This document shows positions 45,650 to 57,705 of a DNA stretch of 64,000 nt, piece after piece. The stretch spans positions 487,837,352 through 487,901,351 of the forward strand of contig CM077115.1 of NCBI GenBank assembly GCA_039619475.1, read 5' to 3'. The notes below the pieces were generated by a model. That model was not told the origin of the DNA. It did no database searches and worked only from the letters and a program-made list of their open reading frames with translations. A program made the translations under genes and the position numbers. This DNA comes from Icerya purchasi. Taxonomy: Eukaryota > Arthropoda > Insecta > Hemiptera > Monophlebidae. Position 1 is the stretch's first letter; every line of letters starts with the position of its first letter.

Positions 45650-47411
45650 TTGATTTGATTTGAATAATGGGCTGATTAGTATTCGATGCAGTGTGTATAT
45701 TGTACTTTTCGTTTTTTTTCCGGTTTATTTGTAATACTTTGGAAATTCTTAATTACGTTTTTAAGATTATTAATAGGTATATTTTAATTGGCGATAAATG
45801 ACTATGTTATATACGTACTGTAGCACTTTTACGCGCTTGTCATCTAGTTGATCAATTTCCTTAGAATATATATAATGGAGGTGCGAGTGTGACGACTTTA
45901 GTTCTCCTACTGTAGATTATATTATATAGCTGATTTTAAAAGCTTACTTCAGTTGGCGGTTTGGAAGATATACACGCATCTATTTAACAATATTATCGGC
46001 GGTACCTGAACGCGTCTTAATTTCTACGTATTTAGAGTTAAATTAACCGAATCAAATGCACTTTTAATATCAATATTAATATTCTATCCTATAATGACTT
46101 TTTAAGTAAGTTATATTTGTATTCCTGGGTTAATTATATTAATGTAATCTTTAGTGCCATATCCTTTTCGAAACTTATGCTGAGTTTTAGATGAAAGATG
46201 AAGTTTATTAAGTGCCGTTTCGGTGTCAGTTTTATTATGTTTTCGATAGTTTTACCTATACGCATTAATAGGGTTATGGATCTGTGTATATTCTTACCTG
46301 ATTTTAAGTTAAGGTAGACACTATATTCCATCCTTCGGGTATGTATGTATGAGAGCTGAATGAATTATTATAGAAGTTTAATAAAATTGTTTAGCGTCTG
46401 TCGGTAATTCTCATAATAGTTCTATAGAACATTCCGCCTGTTCCAGCCGTGGTGTTTTTAGTATGATTCAAACTCTTAAATCGTTGTACGGATATAGGGG
46501 TTTTTAAGTATTGATCACGATATTGATTGTTATTGGGATGTAAATTCTATCATTGTTAGTGTGCTCGTATTGCTTTAGTTACGGTTTTATTTAAGATATG
46601 TGTATAATTTTATTTTGACCCGCAATGAAGTATTTTTTATTTCTTTTATTTTGCGCCATAAATGTGTAGAGCTACCTCTAGATGCAAGACTTCTGCTATA
46701 TTCTACCTAAGCTTTTCTTTTCTTCTTTTATTGTTTAATTTTTTTGTTTTGGTTTATTCTGAAGAGAATTTAGTGTAATTACTTATTGTAAGATACTAGT
46801 TACACTGTGCTGGTGATAATCGTTGCTCGACTACTGCTGAATTGCATTCATCATTCCAGCACAGGTGTATCGTTTTGAGAAATTTCAACTTTTAACTGTT
46901 GGTGCGAACGCTCGTACCGCATTAGTACGATGTTTTATTTTATATTTTATAGATAACTTCTCATTCACGAGATTTGCTGTGTTGATTTTTTTAGTTGTAT
47001 TTAGATGCAGTCAGTTTAAACCATTATTATCGTTTATTTCTAGTTTTTGTTAATGATATAGGTGTTGTCCTAAAGAGTCTTTCTAAATAATTACCGCACA
47101 GTTTAGCACGACATTAGTTACGCACGCCATTAGATTTATTTTTTAATTTCGTTATCGCCTTCTGGCTACGTGTGTTTAGTTATTAGCATTCATATTTACT
47201 AAACTATTATTATCAATGAATTATCGTAGTTCTATTTCTTCGAACTGTTATTACTGTAGCGCATGTAGTGTGAGTATTTAAATATTCTTCATTATTACAT
47301 CGATTATCTGTAATTTTAAATTTAATGGTTTCTCGCTGGGTACAAGTTAAAGACTGCCGCAATAGATATTATCATGCTTTCCTATATACAAATATACGAG
47401 TATATGTATAT

Positions 47412-47481
<70 letters not shown>

Positions 47482-47745
47482 TCATCAACATAGATTATTT
47501 GTATTTTGATATGGATATTTTCGGTAAAGTTAAGTTCATATGTGAGGGATTCGTGGATAAGAACAGCAGTTCCACCACCAGTTAATAATTTAGATTTATC
47601 ACATCGAACAATATTGTAACGTTTAAGTTTAAATGTATGTTTTGTTTTTAACCAAGTTACACGGAATATCCCCATTGAGGTATTTTCTATGTACTGCCAC
47701 AGTTGGAGAGGTTAATACTAATTTTCTGTATTATTTGCAATATTA
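45650..47745 (-). pseudogene. Antisense LINE relic, endonuclease to RT motif C (I/Jockey-like)
   Basis: Reading the minus strand from 47675: TWLKTKHTFKLKRYNIVRCD and [15 protein letters not shown] (endonuclease, to about 47530). A (TA)n microsatellite and decayed sequence follow. Then NTTAGTGGMFYRTIMRI (about 46465-46400, equivalent to APGPDG), ILLNFYNNSF and IPEGWNIVST. Next is KSGKNIHRSITLLMRIGKTI (about 46300-46240), equivalent to NYRPISLLS-x-GKI-EK. Then comes NIDIKSAFDSVNLT (RT motif A, about 46080-46025). After loss of motif B, LQYVYNIVIY (about 45825-45795) is a degenerate YADD. Many indels. The ORF order proves orientation. The 3' part is lost before the hAT relic. Confidence 0.7.
47389..47479. 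repeat. Long (TA)n microsatellite
   Basis: More than 30 TA units, with TACA/TATG interruptions on the left. It lies within the endonuclease part of the antisense LINE relic. Confidence 0.92.
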
Positions 47746-47802
47746 CGATTTTTATTTATTTATTTTTTTTTTTTGGTATATAAAATAATAATAATATTAT
47801 TT

Positions 47803-47881
47803 TATATATTTTCTTTTGGGAGCGCCAGCGGCTTTGACCCAACAACTACAGAAATTATAGAAGGAGTCTTTTAAGTTCTAA
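47803..47881 (-). mobile_element. Short retrotransposon-tail insertion, antisense
   Basis: On the minus strand the unit reads TTGTTGGGTCAAAGCCGCTG then GCGCTCCC and an AAAAGAAAATATATA tail. AATATTATTT occurs at 47793-47802 and 47882-47891 and may be the TSD, but it is AT-simple. The head is close to the 66-bp insertion at 34541-34606 and to 57330-57357. Confidence 0.5.
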
Positions 47882-47891
47882 AATATTATTT

Positions 47892-50299
47892 CAAAACTAA
47901 ACGCAATCTTTACTATTTTTATTTTTTAATGATAGCACGAGTTCGTGGTATTATGATTACCAGTACTATTATTATTTATTTTTAGTTTTATCGAATTTTT
48001 TTCTTCTTTGTTATGAATTCTTATATCATAATCCGTTATTTGGCCTCATTTTCGTATTCGGGAGGTCAACTTTTCCGGTTATTTTTGTTGTGTTAAATTT
48101 TTCTCCGATCTATTTATTATTTTACTTTCTCTAAGCAAATTAAGTCTAAGAAGTTGTATTCCTTTATTAAATACATTCACACCCTTTTTAGAATTTTATT
48201 CCGGTATTTCAGAAGAACTGTTTAATGTTTGTCTAAATCTTTATACCATTTTTAAAGAAAGTGGGTGTTCCTATCTCTTTCATCATCCTCCTTTATCAGT
48301 GAAAAAAATTGCGGTAAGCAAATGCAACCGAAAGAAACCTTTTAACCAGTTTCGAGAACTGAACACTAGCTATTCACACGAAATTACAGGAATACTTGAT
48401 CCGGCAAAGATCCGCAAACCTCCCGCTGAACGCAGCGTAAAATAAACTTTAATTAAGACTTGTAAATTTTATTAAAATTTACCGAAACGGTAAAACCGAG
48501 TTTTTCCTGAACAAGGCTTCGACCTCTTTTTTCCAAAAAAAGTGACATTTTCATTTATGTTTTAACTATGTATATTTAAAAGAACCACGATTTTAATATT
48601 TTGGCAAATTCAATTGAAATATTAAAACCAACAGAATTGGCGGGTTAACCGGGTTTATGAAAAACCGGAAATCGGTTTTTGAAATTTTATGGGGTTTTTA
48701 CACGCTATTAATATCAAGAGTCGGGTAAAGCTAGACCTTTCTTACAAAATTAAACTAATCAAATTATCTGAAAAATGGTAATTACATTAGCAAAATAGTT
48801 CGCGAACAGAGAAAAGTGCTGAAGCATATTGAAATAAATTTTGCAAATATTATTACGAATTAATATTATAATTTCTCGCTAGCACTAAAAATTTTCCATG
48901 AAAGATAAAATTAATTAGTGATTCTCGTAACTGCTTTCATGACAACGGCTTACCCCAACTTTATTCCAATAAATTCGGTTATAAAGCGATTTATGATAAA
49001 TGCCATCGTGAAAAGAAAATTATTTCACAAACAACAGGCTGTTCGTGAAAAAATCTGATCGGTTACAGGGAATAGTTTCGTGCAAAATAGGAAACTATAA
49101 AATTCTGTAATCAGCGTATTTAATGGCATTTGCTGGAATTTTATTATTAAGCTAATAAATTAAATGGCGCAAGTTTAAATTAGCTGCAAAAATTCTAAAT
49201 GTATAAAGTAAAACTAAAATTTTTTGTAAAATATAAACCAAAAATATTTTCTTATTTTGTAAATTTTAAGTTTCTTTTTATTAAAGTCGGTTGAATAAAT
49301 TAAAATGCAAACAGTCGAAAAAAGGGAAGCATTTACTATTCGAAATTTACACAAAAACTTTCAAATATAAAAAAGCGATATGCTTTCCACTTTAAGCCGT
49401 TGTATCAAAAACTTCTTTTGTAGTATAATGGAAAATCCCGTTACCCGTTTATTTTCCACTGAATTCTTGAGGCACCTTTTAGTTCCTTTTAAACTTGAAA
49501 AAGACCTTTCCAGAACAGATTTTATCTTTGCGTAAGAACTTCACTTTTAATGAACTTAAATTTCCAAGAAGTAAGACATCGAAATCGTCTAAAACACTCC
49601 GATTCGTTCTGAAATCACCTACAAGTCCGCAAAATAAAAATGTTTAATTAGAGAATAAAAACACGCTCATTTTCTGAAATATTCTTCAGAATTATTATAA
49701 GATCTTCTCGTTCTCTACTAAACTTGTCGATAAATCGTAATTGTCATATTAAAATTTTCTTTTGCAAAATGTTCTACCTCTGCAATATGTCAGGAAATTT
49801 TGAAACACTAGACTCTTGCTTTTATTTACAGATTCGCGTTGTCGGAAATTTCAAAGTATTGCAACATCATCAGTATACACCCATATATATACATAACGGT
49901 GGAAGAAAAATCACATTCAGGTTTTCGCAAACGCACACTGTAGTAGAAAACTGCGTGTAGTTATCTGAGATGAGTCAGACATCGGTTTTTTGCTAAATAA
50001 TAAAGTTGACAAGTAATGGCCAAGTAACTGTAACCATTATTGGTTAAAAAAGAGTAGCTAGGATGCACGTTTGCTGACTGTGCGCGATTCTGATTGCAAT
50101 AAGAGCTAATTGACAGATATTTTTTAATTCAGGGAACTCTATATTTTATTTTTCACGGCAGGAGGCGGAATCTCTTATCCTTGACGAAGCCACCACACAC
50201 CCCTAATAAAAATATCACAGCTCCAATTATACAAGATTTTCAAATTATCCATTTATTATAAGAATTAATCATAGTCCTCGACCATGCCTAGTGTTTTTT
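47892..50299. other. Unassigned AT-rich DNA
   Basis: No gene or element recognised. The stretch 48480-48690 repeats ACCGG/CCGGTTT-like words (AAACCGAG, GGTTAACCGGG, AAAACCGGAAATCGG). Similar words recur near 57240-57410. Confidence 0.4.
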
Positions 50300-51985
50300 T
50301 TTTCAGTTTTAGAACATCTTAATGTTTTTCTTTTTTTTTCTTTTTTTTTAATTTTTTGGGCTCGTCAACCGGGGAACTTTACTCAGAAACAATTAGAAAA
50401 GGAAGGAGTCAGTTTCAGATACTGCTGGACGAAAGGAACACATAATAGGAACAATATGCGGAGAGGGAAAAGATAGGATATAAGAGGCGTAATAAGGAGT
50501 AGGAAGACCAAATCGCAGCAAACTGAAGTAGAAAGCAGAATAACACTAAGCAGCATAATAAACACACGATCAGCATCGCAAACACGCTCTTCGTTTGAGT
50601 AGAGAGTATAAAATGTATAGGAAACTAAGGAAAAACGAAAACAATAGGGAGATAATAGAGCATGGGTTAAGAATGCAGACGAATAACGGGGACAACAACA
50701 GAACGACGAAGTGAAGAAAACAAAGAGAGCCACGGATTGGCAAGAAGACTAGGTTGAACGGACATATAAAAAGAACAATTGTTAGAGAAAAAGGAAACGT
50801 ACATATTCGATACCATAATCTGAGATGAAAACCTTTGCACAGCGGAAGGAGATTAGACGATGGGACTTTTTTAAAGAAAGTGAGAAGAGGCAGCAACCCG
50901 AGCCAAGGAGTCCGCCGTTTCATTTCCGAAGATGCCCGAATGACAAAGATCCCGTAGTAAATGTCAATATAAATGAAATGGAGGGAAGAAAAAACGCGGA
51001 TAAGTGAGCGTATGCGGAATATGATAAAATCACAGAAATGATCAGGTAGGGGAGAATAAATTGAAGGGCGGTCATGGAGTCAGATATAGTCAAGAATTTA
51101 GAAGAACGGTAATTGGAGGAAATGAAAATAATGGGACGTAGGATAGTCATTAATACGTTTATGAATGTAGAACAGTAAAAAGGTAGACGAAAAGATTCTG
51201 AAAAGCCAAAATCTGGGAGGATAAAAGAGGTACCGACACTACCCGGCCTCCTCGAACCATCTGTAAACACGGTTGCATGGGAAGGAAATTGCGAATTGAT
51301 AATACTATGGAATTCCTGTCTAATTAAAGAAACTTGCAGAGTGTAGGTACAGAAAACATATTTGGAGGATGGCCAAGATCGGCGAAATTAGAAGAGAAAT
51401 AAGGGAAATTGACAAAGGACATTGTGTAAGGACAAAACGAACTGGGCCGAAGAAAGATGAGGAATAAAATAAGGGGTTTCTTAGATGCGAAACGCCAGTT
51501 CCTAGAAATGGATAAATAGGAATAGATAAGAGTAGAGGACGTGAATGAAAGACGCTTAGCAAGAAAACGATAGCTCAAATAAGATCTGCGAATAGAAAGG
51601 GATAGTGTATTAGATTCGGCAAGGACTGCTGGTACTGTGGAGGATTTAAAAGCACCAAGGCATAGACGAAGGCAAGAATTTTGGATTACATACAATTTAG
51701 AGAGTCGGGACTTAGAGGTATAACCATAGAGATGTGAACAGTAATCATATTTTGAGCGGATGATAGATTTATATAGAGAAATAAGAATATAAGGATCACA
51801 CCATCCCATTTGATTAGAGATAGGGCCTTCAGCAGGTTCAGCCTTTTGGTTGTTGAAGAGGAAAGATATTCGATGTGTTCGGAGAAGGATAACGAAGATA
51901 CCAAGATAACAAAAACAATTAATACGGGAAAGGAGTGTATTATCTAAGGATAGGTAGACAGAATCAGGATTATTATTGAATTATG
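50300..51985 (-). pseudogene. I-like retrotransposon, antisense 3' half (RT thumb, RNase H, C-terminus)
   Basis: Minus-strand translation, with frameshifts, tracks the element at 5155-9552. NPDSVYLSLDNTLL (about 51975-51935) is followed by SEHIEYLSSSTTKRLNLLKA (51885-51826), YKSIIRSKYDYCSHLYG (about 51775-51720), and RLCLGAFKSSTVPAVLAESN with SIRRSYLSYRFLAKRL (to about 51540). MFTDGSRRPGSVGTSF (51270-51223) is RNase H with its first Asp, and ISDSMTALQ retains the third acidic position. A broken C-terminus includes VCDADRVF. The end is GACGAGCCCAAAAAATTAAA (about 50361-50342), the GCCC-A(n) tail signature. RT motifs A to C are not part of this copy. Open frames of over 100 codons survive, so the copy is middle-aged. 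Confidence 0.8.
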
Positions 51986-51989
51986 TATT

Positions 51990-52300
51990 TTCTTTGCCGT
52001 TTTCGTAATTGTTTTTATACGAAATGTTCAGAAGGTTCCATTTCCTTTAGTACTTTCCATAATAAATTCTAACGTAGCATATCGAAAGCTTTTACATAAT
52101 CTAAGAAACGAAACAGCTCGCCATATTTTGCTTCTTTTTTTTTTTTTATCATTTATTTGGTCTTCGTTAGTTGATCTCTTGCGTTCCTTTCTCTAGTAAA
52201 AATTCTGCTTGTTTTCCTACGGTCTGCAATAGTAAATAAGTGTAATTCTTGAATAATTTTCTTTTTCTTTCTTTCAACTATTGAGTTGGTAACTGACATG
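51990..52300 (-). pseudogene. RTE-type RT fragment (region around motif A)
   Basis: On the minus strand: KKIIQELHLFTIADRRKTSR, IFTRERNARDQLTKTK (decayed AGFRKGRGTRDQ-like stretch) and YGELFRFLDYVKAFDMLRQN, where FLDYVKAFD is RT motif A, followed by LLWKVLKEME. This pattern is of the RTE/BovB type and differs from the copy at 18017. It directly abuts the I-like fragment at 51985. Confidence 0.65.
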
Positions 52301-52699
52301 GTATTACATCCTTCTTCGAAGAACCATCGCCTTAAAATTATCTATGCTATTTGCCCCTTTACTAAATCTGGGTACTTTGTTTTTAATCTACCTCGGTTGT
52401 TCCTTCTATTATTCGTTATGATTCAATCTGAGGTGGCTAATCATTTTATTTATTTTAGTCGCGCTTTTCTTGACGCGTGTTCCATTCTATTTTCTGGCAC
52501 AAACTCACGATATCTTAAAAAGCCTTCACAGATTATGTTGTTCTCTTTTATATATCGTTCATGCTTCAGCTGTAAAAAGCATACTGTTCCATACGAACGT
52601 CTTGATAAAACTTTTCCTTCTGTCTAAAATCACGCTTTCGATGTCGGTAGTTCCTTTTTTTGTTACACATACTTTTTTCTAGCCACCACGATTTTTACA
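52301..52699. other. Unassigned DNA between two RTE-type fragments
   Basis: A plus-strand open frame (52286-52627, 113 codons) shows no known domain. The minus strand has no clear RT motif. It may be a decayed part of the flanking elements. Confidence 0.4.
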
Positions 52700-53140
52700 G
52701 CGACGTCTCGCCTCCCCGTTCTCCATAATGATGTTAAAAAAATTTCTGTATTCTTGTATATTCGGTTGATTTTTACATTTTCGAAAGACTTTTCAAGATC
52801 TACAAAGACAACCGCAGTTTTTTTTAACTGTAATTCATTCTGAAATCCATTATTAAACGTAGAGTTAATATCGTTTCAACATCATCTAACAGGTTTTGTA
52901 CTATTTTCTGTTCTATACGGTTGTGGATGATCCGAAATATTATCTCGAAGGCGTACAGCGTTAAGCTAATAGTTTTATGAAAGTCACATTTTGTGCTATT
53001 TTTTTTTTTTTGCAATATTGAAATAATTATGCTTCCCAGAAAGACTTGTGAATTTTTCCGGTTACACACGTTTCATTCATTAAATTACATACTGCAGTTG
53101 TATTTTTGTATCTAGATTTATGCTTTCAACGCTTAGTGCT
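52700..53140 (-). pseudogene. RTE-type RT fragment (YRGISL block and motif A)
   Basis: On the minus strand: MNETCVTGKIHKSFWEA, then HKTISLTLYAFEIIFRIIHN and RIEQKIVQNLLDDVE (about 52975-52870), equivalent to YRGISLL...RI-x-x-RIE...EDQ. In another frame comes TAVVFVDLEKSFENVKINRI (about 52820-52760), RT motif A. A second motif A exists at 51990-52300, so these are two separate insertions. Confidence 0.65.
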
Positions 53141-54552
53141 TTGTTTATTTTTATACCTCGCACTTTTCATTATGGAATATTAGAAGATATTGTTTTATAT
53201 TTGTTGTGTATTTTTCTATACCTTTTTTTTTTTTTTTTTTTTTTTTTTCGTTGCTATAATGGAATATCAAGTCATTCTGCAGGTCATTTTCACGTGCCGG
53301 AATTTTTCGTTACAAATATTTTATTTTATTTTTGTCCTAATTTGACTCATGTTCGCTATCATTTCCAGCGCAACGTCATCATAGAACCTGGTTCTCTATT
53401 ATTGCATATTTTTTTCACTGTTGGTTTTACCGCACAGGCCAGAGTATGTAATCGTTAGTTTTTTTTTTTCAGTTTTAGCGTCACTCTCTGTAACTTTGCA
53501 TTTTTTTTCTAAAATTACTTTTGTAATAGGCTGCTATTATCAAATTATTGCTTGGTAAAGACACTTCCTTAAATAGACATTTTATTTTGTATGATTTTCG
53601 ATGTGTGTACTGATTTTATAAATTTATTTTGATTTTTGCTTAGACTTTTTCATAATATTATTATTTTTTTTATTATTCGCAATTGTATTAATATATTTTG
53701 ATTTTCCTATCCAGCTATATACTCTTCGTATTTGTTATAAGTTACTAAGAATTCACACCATTTGGTTTTACTTCTTTCGCCTTTTTGAACGTCGTACTTA
53801 TTCAGTTTCTCCGGTAAGTTTTCGGCACATATTATTTCTTTATCCGTAACGTTTTGTAATTCTATAGTAACATTAATCTGAATTGCATGTTCGTTGGTTT
53901 CCGTTTTGGTACTTTTATTCAGTGTTTGCACTGTCTCTCCCTGTTATTTTAAGCAAACTTCAACTATCACTCCATTATAATGGTCAAAAGTTATACTTCG
54001 GTATAGTTTTGCATATCTTGAATTGAAACGAAATATTCGGATGCTCTATTCGCCATTAGTAGATTGCAAAAATATATTACTTTCCGGTGTATTGTGAAAA
54101 TTTTTTATTTACAATGAAAACACGATTTTCCACGCACAATTCCAACAACACTTTACCCCGATCGTTTCTTGCCACAACATCAAGTTCTCCTTTAATATAG
54201 TTTCTAGATAGTTATTGAAAGTATCACAAATTGTTGGATAAAAACCTCCCCCCAACAACTGTAATCGCCGTTAGAGACTGCTTTAACAATATCATTTCGT
54301 ATTCTATAGGAACTAGTAATTTCATCTAATATAGACGTCGCAGCAGAAGCATAACGATGTTTAGATCCATAAGTTTACCTTTTAATTTACGTAAAGTTAT
54401 ATTCTACATCATTCACAATTCTGTAACCGGAAACAGCTCCTTTCAGTTTTGGTTTATACAATAAAGGCTACTCCATCATTTTTCGATTCAAAATTTCTCC
54501 TAACGATGTTGCCCCACTAACCAGGATTTTCTAAGGTGCTTTCGTTAGTACC
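53141..54552. other. Unassigned DNA with a long T-run
   Basis: T(26) at about 53223-53248 could be the antisense tail of a retroelement, but no GCCC or GAT signature adjoins it. The open frames 53120-53458 (plus) and 53707-53931 (minus, 74 codons, KTKWCEFLVTYNKYEEYIAG at its end) are not recognised. Confidence 0.4.
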
Positions 54553-54780
54553 GTGAGAACTAATATATGTTGTTGCAATAAAGTCAGTACGAGATTATAT
54601 ATTCAGCTTTGGGGCTCTGCCAAAAGAATACGAGATAACTGGAATGCAGTGCAGCGAAGAAGATACGAAAAATTACGAGCGCCCCCTGGTTTATGTCAAA
54701 TAAAGCACTCGAACGAGACTTTTGAATACCATACCACCAATAACAGAGGTTGTCAGGTCATATTATAAAATATTCTACGG
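54553..54780 (+). pseudogene. Jockey-type retrotransposon fragment (RT thumb)
   Basis: The plus strand reads YIQLWGSAKRIRDNWN (54598-54645); after one indel, another frame gives KKIRKITSAPWFMSNKALER then DF (54659-54724). This is the 'YGIQLWGSAK...Q-x-K-LR-x-I-x-NAPWF-x-N' block that follows the palm in Jockey-clade RTs. The homologous fragments at 22600-22800 (plus) and 55320-55545 (minus) share long stretches at the DNA level. Confidence 0.68.
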
Positions 54781-55319
54781 TAAACTTAGTCTAAACCGAA
54801 TTAAATTTCACACAACTGTAAACCCCATCCGTATTCAATAAATAATTGTAGATATTAAAATGTTCATGGACGTTTCTATTGGTACATATAATTTACTTCG
54901 CAACATTGTACTGTTTAAACATCTTTTTTTGCTAATTGCATTATTGCAAATTATAGAAAAAAGAAAGAAATTAAACGATTATTCAAACTATAGCGTCTGC
55001 TATTGTACATGCTTCAGATTAAGTGTATATATGCGAATACTGCTACACTATAATACGTTCTCCCGTTATTATTTTCATTAGTGTACTTTTTATTGGAGTA
55101 TCAATTTAATGTCATATCTCATCGCATCTATTGTAGCGGCGATAAACAGAGATAAAGGTTGATTACAATAACGACCCAATCTGCAGTAATTGCTTAATCC
55201 GCGCAGCCGGGAACGTTTTAATTCACACAATTATTTGATGAACGCGAGTAGTTTACAGCTGCCATAATTAAAGTTAATTTAATTTTGTTTTGGCTAAGTT
55301 GTTTACCATAGAATACTCT
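54781..55319. other. Unassigned AT-rich DNA between two opposed Jockey fragments
   Basis: No motif recognised. A 73-codon open frame (54860-55081) has no known domain. Confidence 0.45.
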
Positions 55320-55545
55320 ACAATGTGACCCTCCGATTAGCTCTGTTATTGATGCAATTCAAAGGTCTTTCCTGAGCACTTCATTTAACACAAACCAGGT
55401 AGCATTCGTAATTTTTCGTATCTTCTTCGTTTCGGTGCATTCCAGTAGTCTCGTATGGATTCCTTTTTGCAGAGTCTCAAAGCTGAATTCCTTATATAAG
55501 TTCGTATTGGTTTTATTGTAACTCCAAGAGCAATTCTTTTCTTAT
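55320..55545 (-). pseudogene. Jockey-type retrotransposon fragment (RT thumb), antisense
   Basis: The minus strand contains GGAATTCAGCTTTGAGACTC TGC (about 55488-55466) and then GAATGCACCGAAACGAAGAA followed by GATACGAAAAATTACGAATG (about 55448-55409), near-identical in order and words to 54600-54690. It encodes the same GIQLW-SAK and KIRKITNATWF-type residues with frame breaks. The two fragments lie in inverted orientation about 0.6 kb apart. Confidence 0.65.
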
Positions 55546-56329
55546 AAAAGGATTGACCGAATGTTAGGAATAATTTGAACTTACCGAGTTTAACAAATTA
55601 CAATTTGTTTTTGTTATTATTCCTTTTATTTATTTATTTTTTTTAATTCTTTCGAGTACGTCTGTTACGGACATCAAGCCAGAATAAGTACAATTAATTT
55701 CTCTATTATTATCGTGTAATTATGAAATAAGAAATAAATGGCGATTGGTTGACAAAAATTTATTATCGAAACTACAATTACTTTCACGATCTGCGTTCTA
55801 TATTACCTTAATGCAAAGTTGTAACAACCGAGATTTGTTTCATCCTGATCCAATCCCATTGTGCGTTTTAACATTTTTATGCATATTTTTGCCGTATCTG
55901 GATTTATAAGATGGACATTTAAACCGCCACAATATATTGCAAAGGTCAAAAAATTAAATTCGGTGCATAAATAATCGACAACGTAGGGTTTAAAGTCAGC
56001 TACAAGTAATCAATAAAAGATAAAAAAAAAAAAGTTAACAACTAAAAGTACAGTTAAAAATTTCGGTGACGCAAATGTGAAAACCAAAATAGTAATTAAA
56101 GAATTATTTACTGATATATTTTTATGAGCAATTGATGATGAATGAACGAAGTGTAAGGCTAGTATTTAGGTTAAATGGGTGATATTTTAAGATGGCTGAA
56201 TATGAATTTATTTTAAAATATAATATGTAGGTATTAACAAACCGTATTAAACAAATATCGCAGTTCGTAATTATTAAAATTCTAAACGGCCGTCGCGATA
56301 GCCTAGTGGCGTGAACTCTTGATTATTAA
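55546..56329. other. Unassigned AT-rich DNA
   Basis: No gene recognised. At 56288-56320 the sequence CCGTCGCGATAGCCTAGTGG resembles a tRNA-type A box (TAGCNNAGTGG), as in SINE heads, but no B box follows. Confidence 0.45.
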
Positions 56330-57110
56330 AATAGTGGTAATGAGTAGACACCGGTCTAGAGACGGAATAGAGAGGGAAAGAAAGAACAATGATTCTAGAT
56401 TTGAAAAGGTTAACGACAAGGGAAAAAAGAAGAGTGTAATATTAAAACAGAGCATAAAATTAAATAGAGTGAAAATTTAAACATTATCAAAGGCAGTAGT
56501 GACATGAACAAGGAAGGCGATAAGACATTTTTTATTGAAAATAATATTTATATACATTTGACCAAAATATGCCAATACAATCTGGAGAGTCATGTTCGAA
56601 AAGTTTGGATGTAATCAGGAGCTAATGAATTCATTTTTCAGGAGAAAGGATGTGTGATTTGGGGGATGTGAGTTAAAGAAATTAAAGAAAATTTAAAGGC
56701 TTTCGCTATTTTTCAAATATGGATAATAGGAGTGGAGCATGAAAAAGAGGAGAAGAAGTTTCTGCGCTAGAAAATCTTTTGTTCCGTTTTAAAAGTAAAT
56801 GTAACTCTGACATGTTGGAACTTTTATGAAAAAAAAGTTGGAAAGTAAAGGACAGGAACATTCTAAAGCTCTTCGATCAAAGCAGCTTTGCAATCCTTAT
56901 TCTACCACAAGGATGGAACGAATTTGCATCTTTTTTGAGTTAAAAAACGGAAGCTGAACGAGTTAATGCGTAGGAAATGGATTCCATAAAAAAGTCAAAT
57001 TAAGAAAAGGTTAAACCCCTTTTCCTGAAAAGGAAAAAAAGAGAAATAGTGAGCGTAGTTGGGTGAAGAATACGGCTAGAAATAATGTTACAAAGAATAG
57101 AATTGTAGAC
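56330..57110 (-). pseudogene. I-like retrotransposon, antisense fragment before and through RT motif A
   Basis: On the minus strand about 56930-56690 reads FVPSLW-NKDCKAALIEEL, then FKTEQKIF-RRNFFSSFSCST and PIIHI-KIAKAFKF. This aligns in order with SSLWWNAECSIAHQA...KKASWAAFCSSFSRSTPLSQIW then RLAKAFRNP near the start of the ORF at 5156. Further on, about 56535-56475 reads CLIAFLVHVTTAFDNV, RT motif A (equivalent to TLATFVDIYSALDSV). The intervening RT fingers are deleted or unreadable. This is the only copy here, besides 5156-8254, that preserves the N-terminal linker. Confidence 0.6.
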
Positions 57111-57705
57111 AACGTTAATAGTCCAATCAAATTAGAAAAGAATACAAAAAGTCGGTTAATAAAAATCTCTCACCGCCGTAATATATAAAAAGATGTTAGG
57201 AATTATTGAATGGACACCAAATTTTATGGGATTCCCGTAAAAAACCAGTTCGCAAATGCGAGCGAAACCGGTTTTTCGACTTTTTCTATCAGGAAAAAAT
57301 GATTAATAATAAAAAAAAAAAAAAGTATCTCGCGCCAGCGGCATTGACCTAACAACGATCTTTAAAACGCGAACAAATCCCTTTTTATTTAATTAAAACC
57401 GGTTTATAAGTTTTCGCAAAAAAAGTAAAAACCGTAAAATATAGCGAATTTTGAAAAATTAATTATGTAGCTTCTAGTTATAGTATCGAACATTTTCTTT
57501 ATTTAAATCGTAGGTATTTGGAAGGCCTAACTACCATAAAAATTTGGTTTCTTGATATTCATAAGTTTCTGCAGGATTGGCAATAATGTTAAAGTAGAGG
57601 TCGTCGAAATCCGGCCTCCGATCTGTTAATAATAGTATTCTAGAGCAAAAATTCAAAAAGGATTTTATTCTGAAACAAAAAACTTTTAATTGTAAGTTAC
57701 ACGTA
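57111..57705. other. Unassigned DNA with a dispersed short repeat
   Basis: At 57330-57356 the sequence GCGCCAGCGGCATTGACCTA followed by ACAAC nearly matches 47821-47845 (GCGCCAGCGGCTTTGACCCA followed by ACAAC), suggesting another tail scrap. Here the neighbouring A(14) lies on the wrong side for a tail. ACCGGTTTTTCG-like words occur near 57269 and 57410. Confidence 0.45.

Noticed and set aside
50291..51007. Plus-strand frames of about 60 codons rich in Lys/Arg
   Set aside because: Reverse strand of the pyrimidine-rich I-like ORF, which explains the composition.
53223..53248. T(26) run as antisense LINE tail
   Set aside because: No GCCC or GAT signature adjoins it and no TSD was found, so it is left unassigned.
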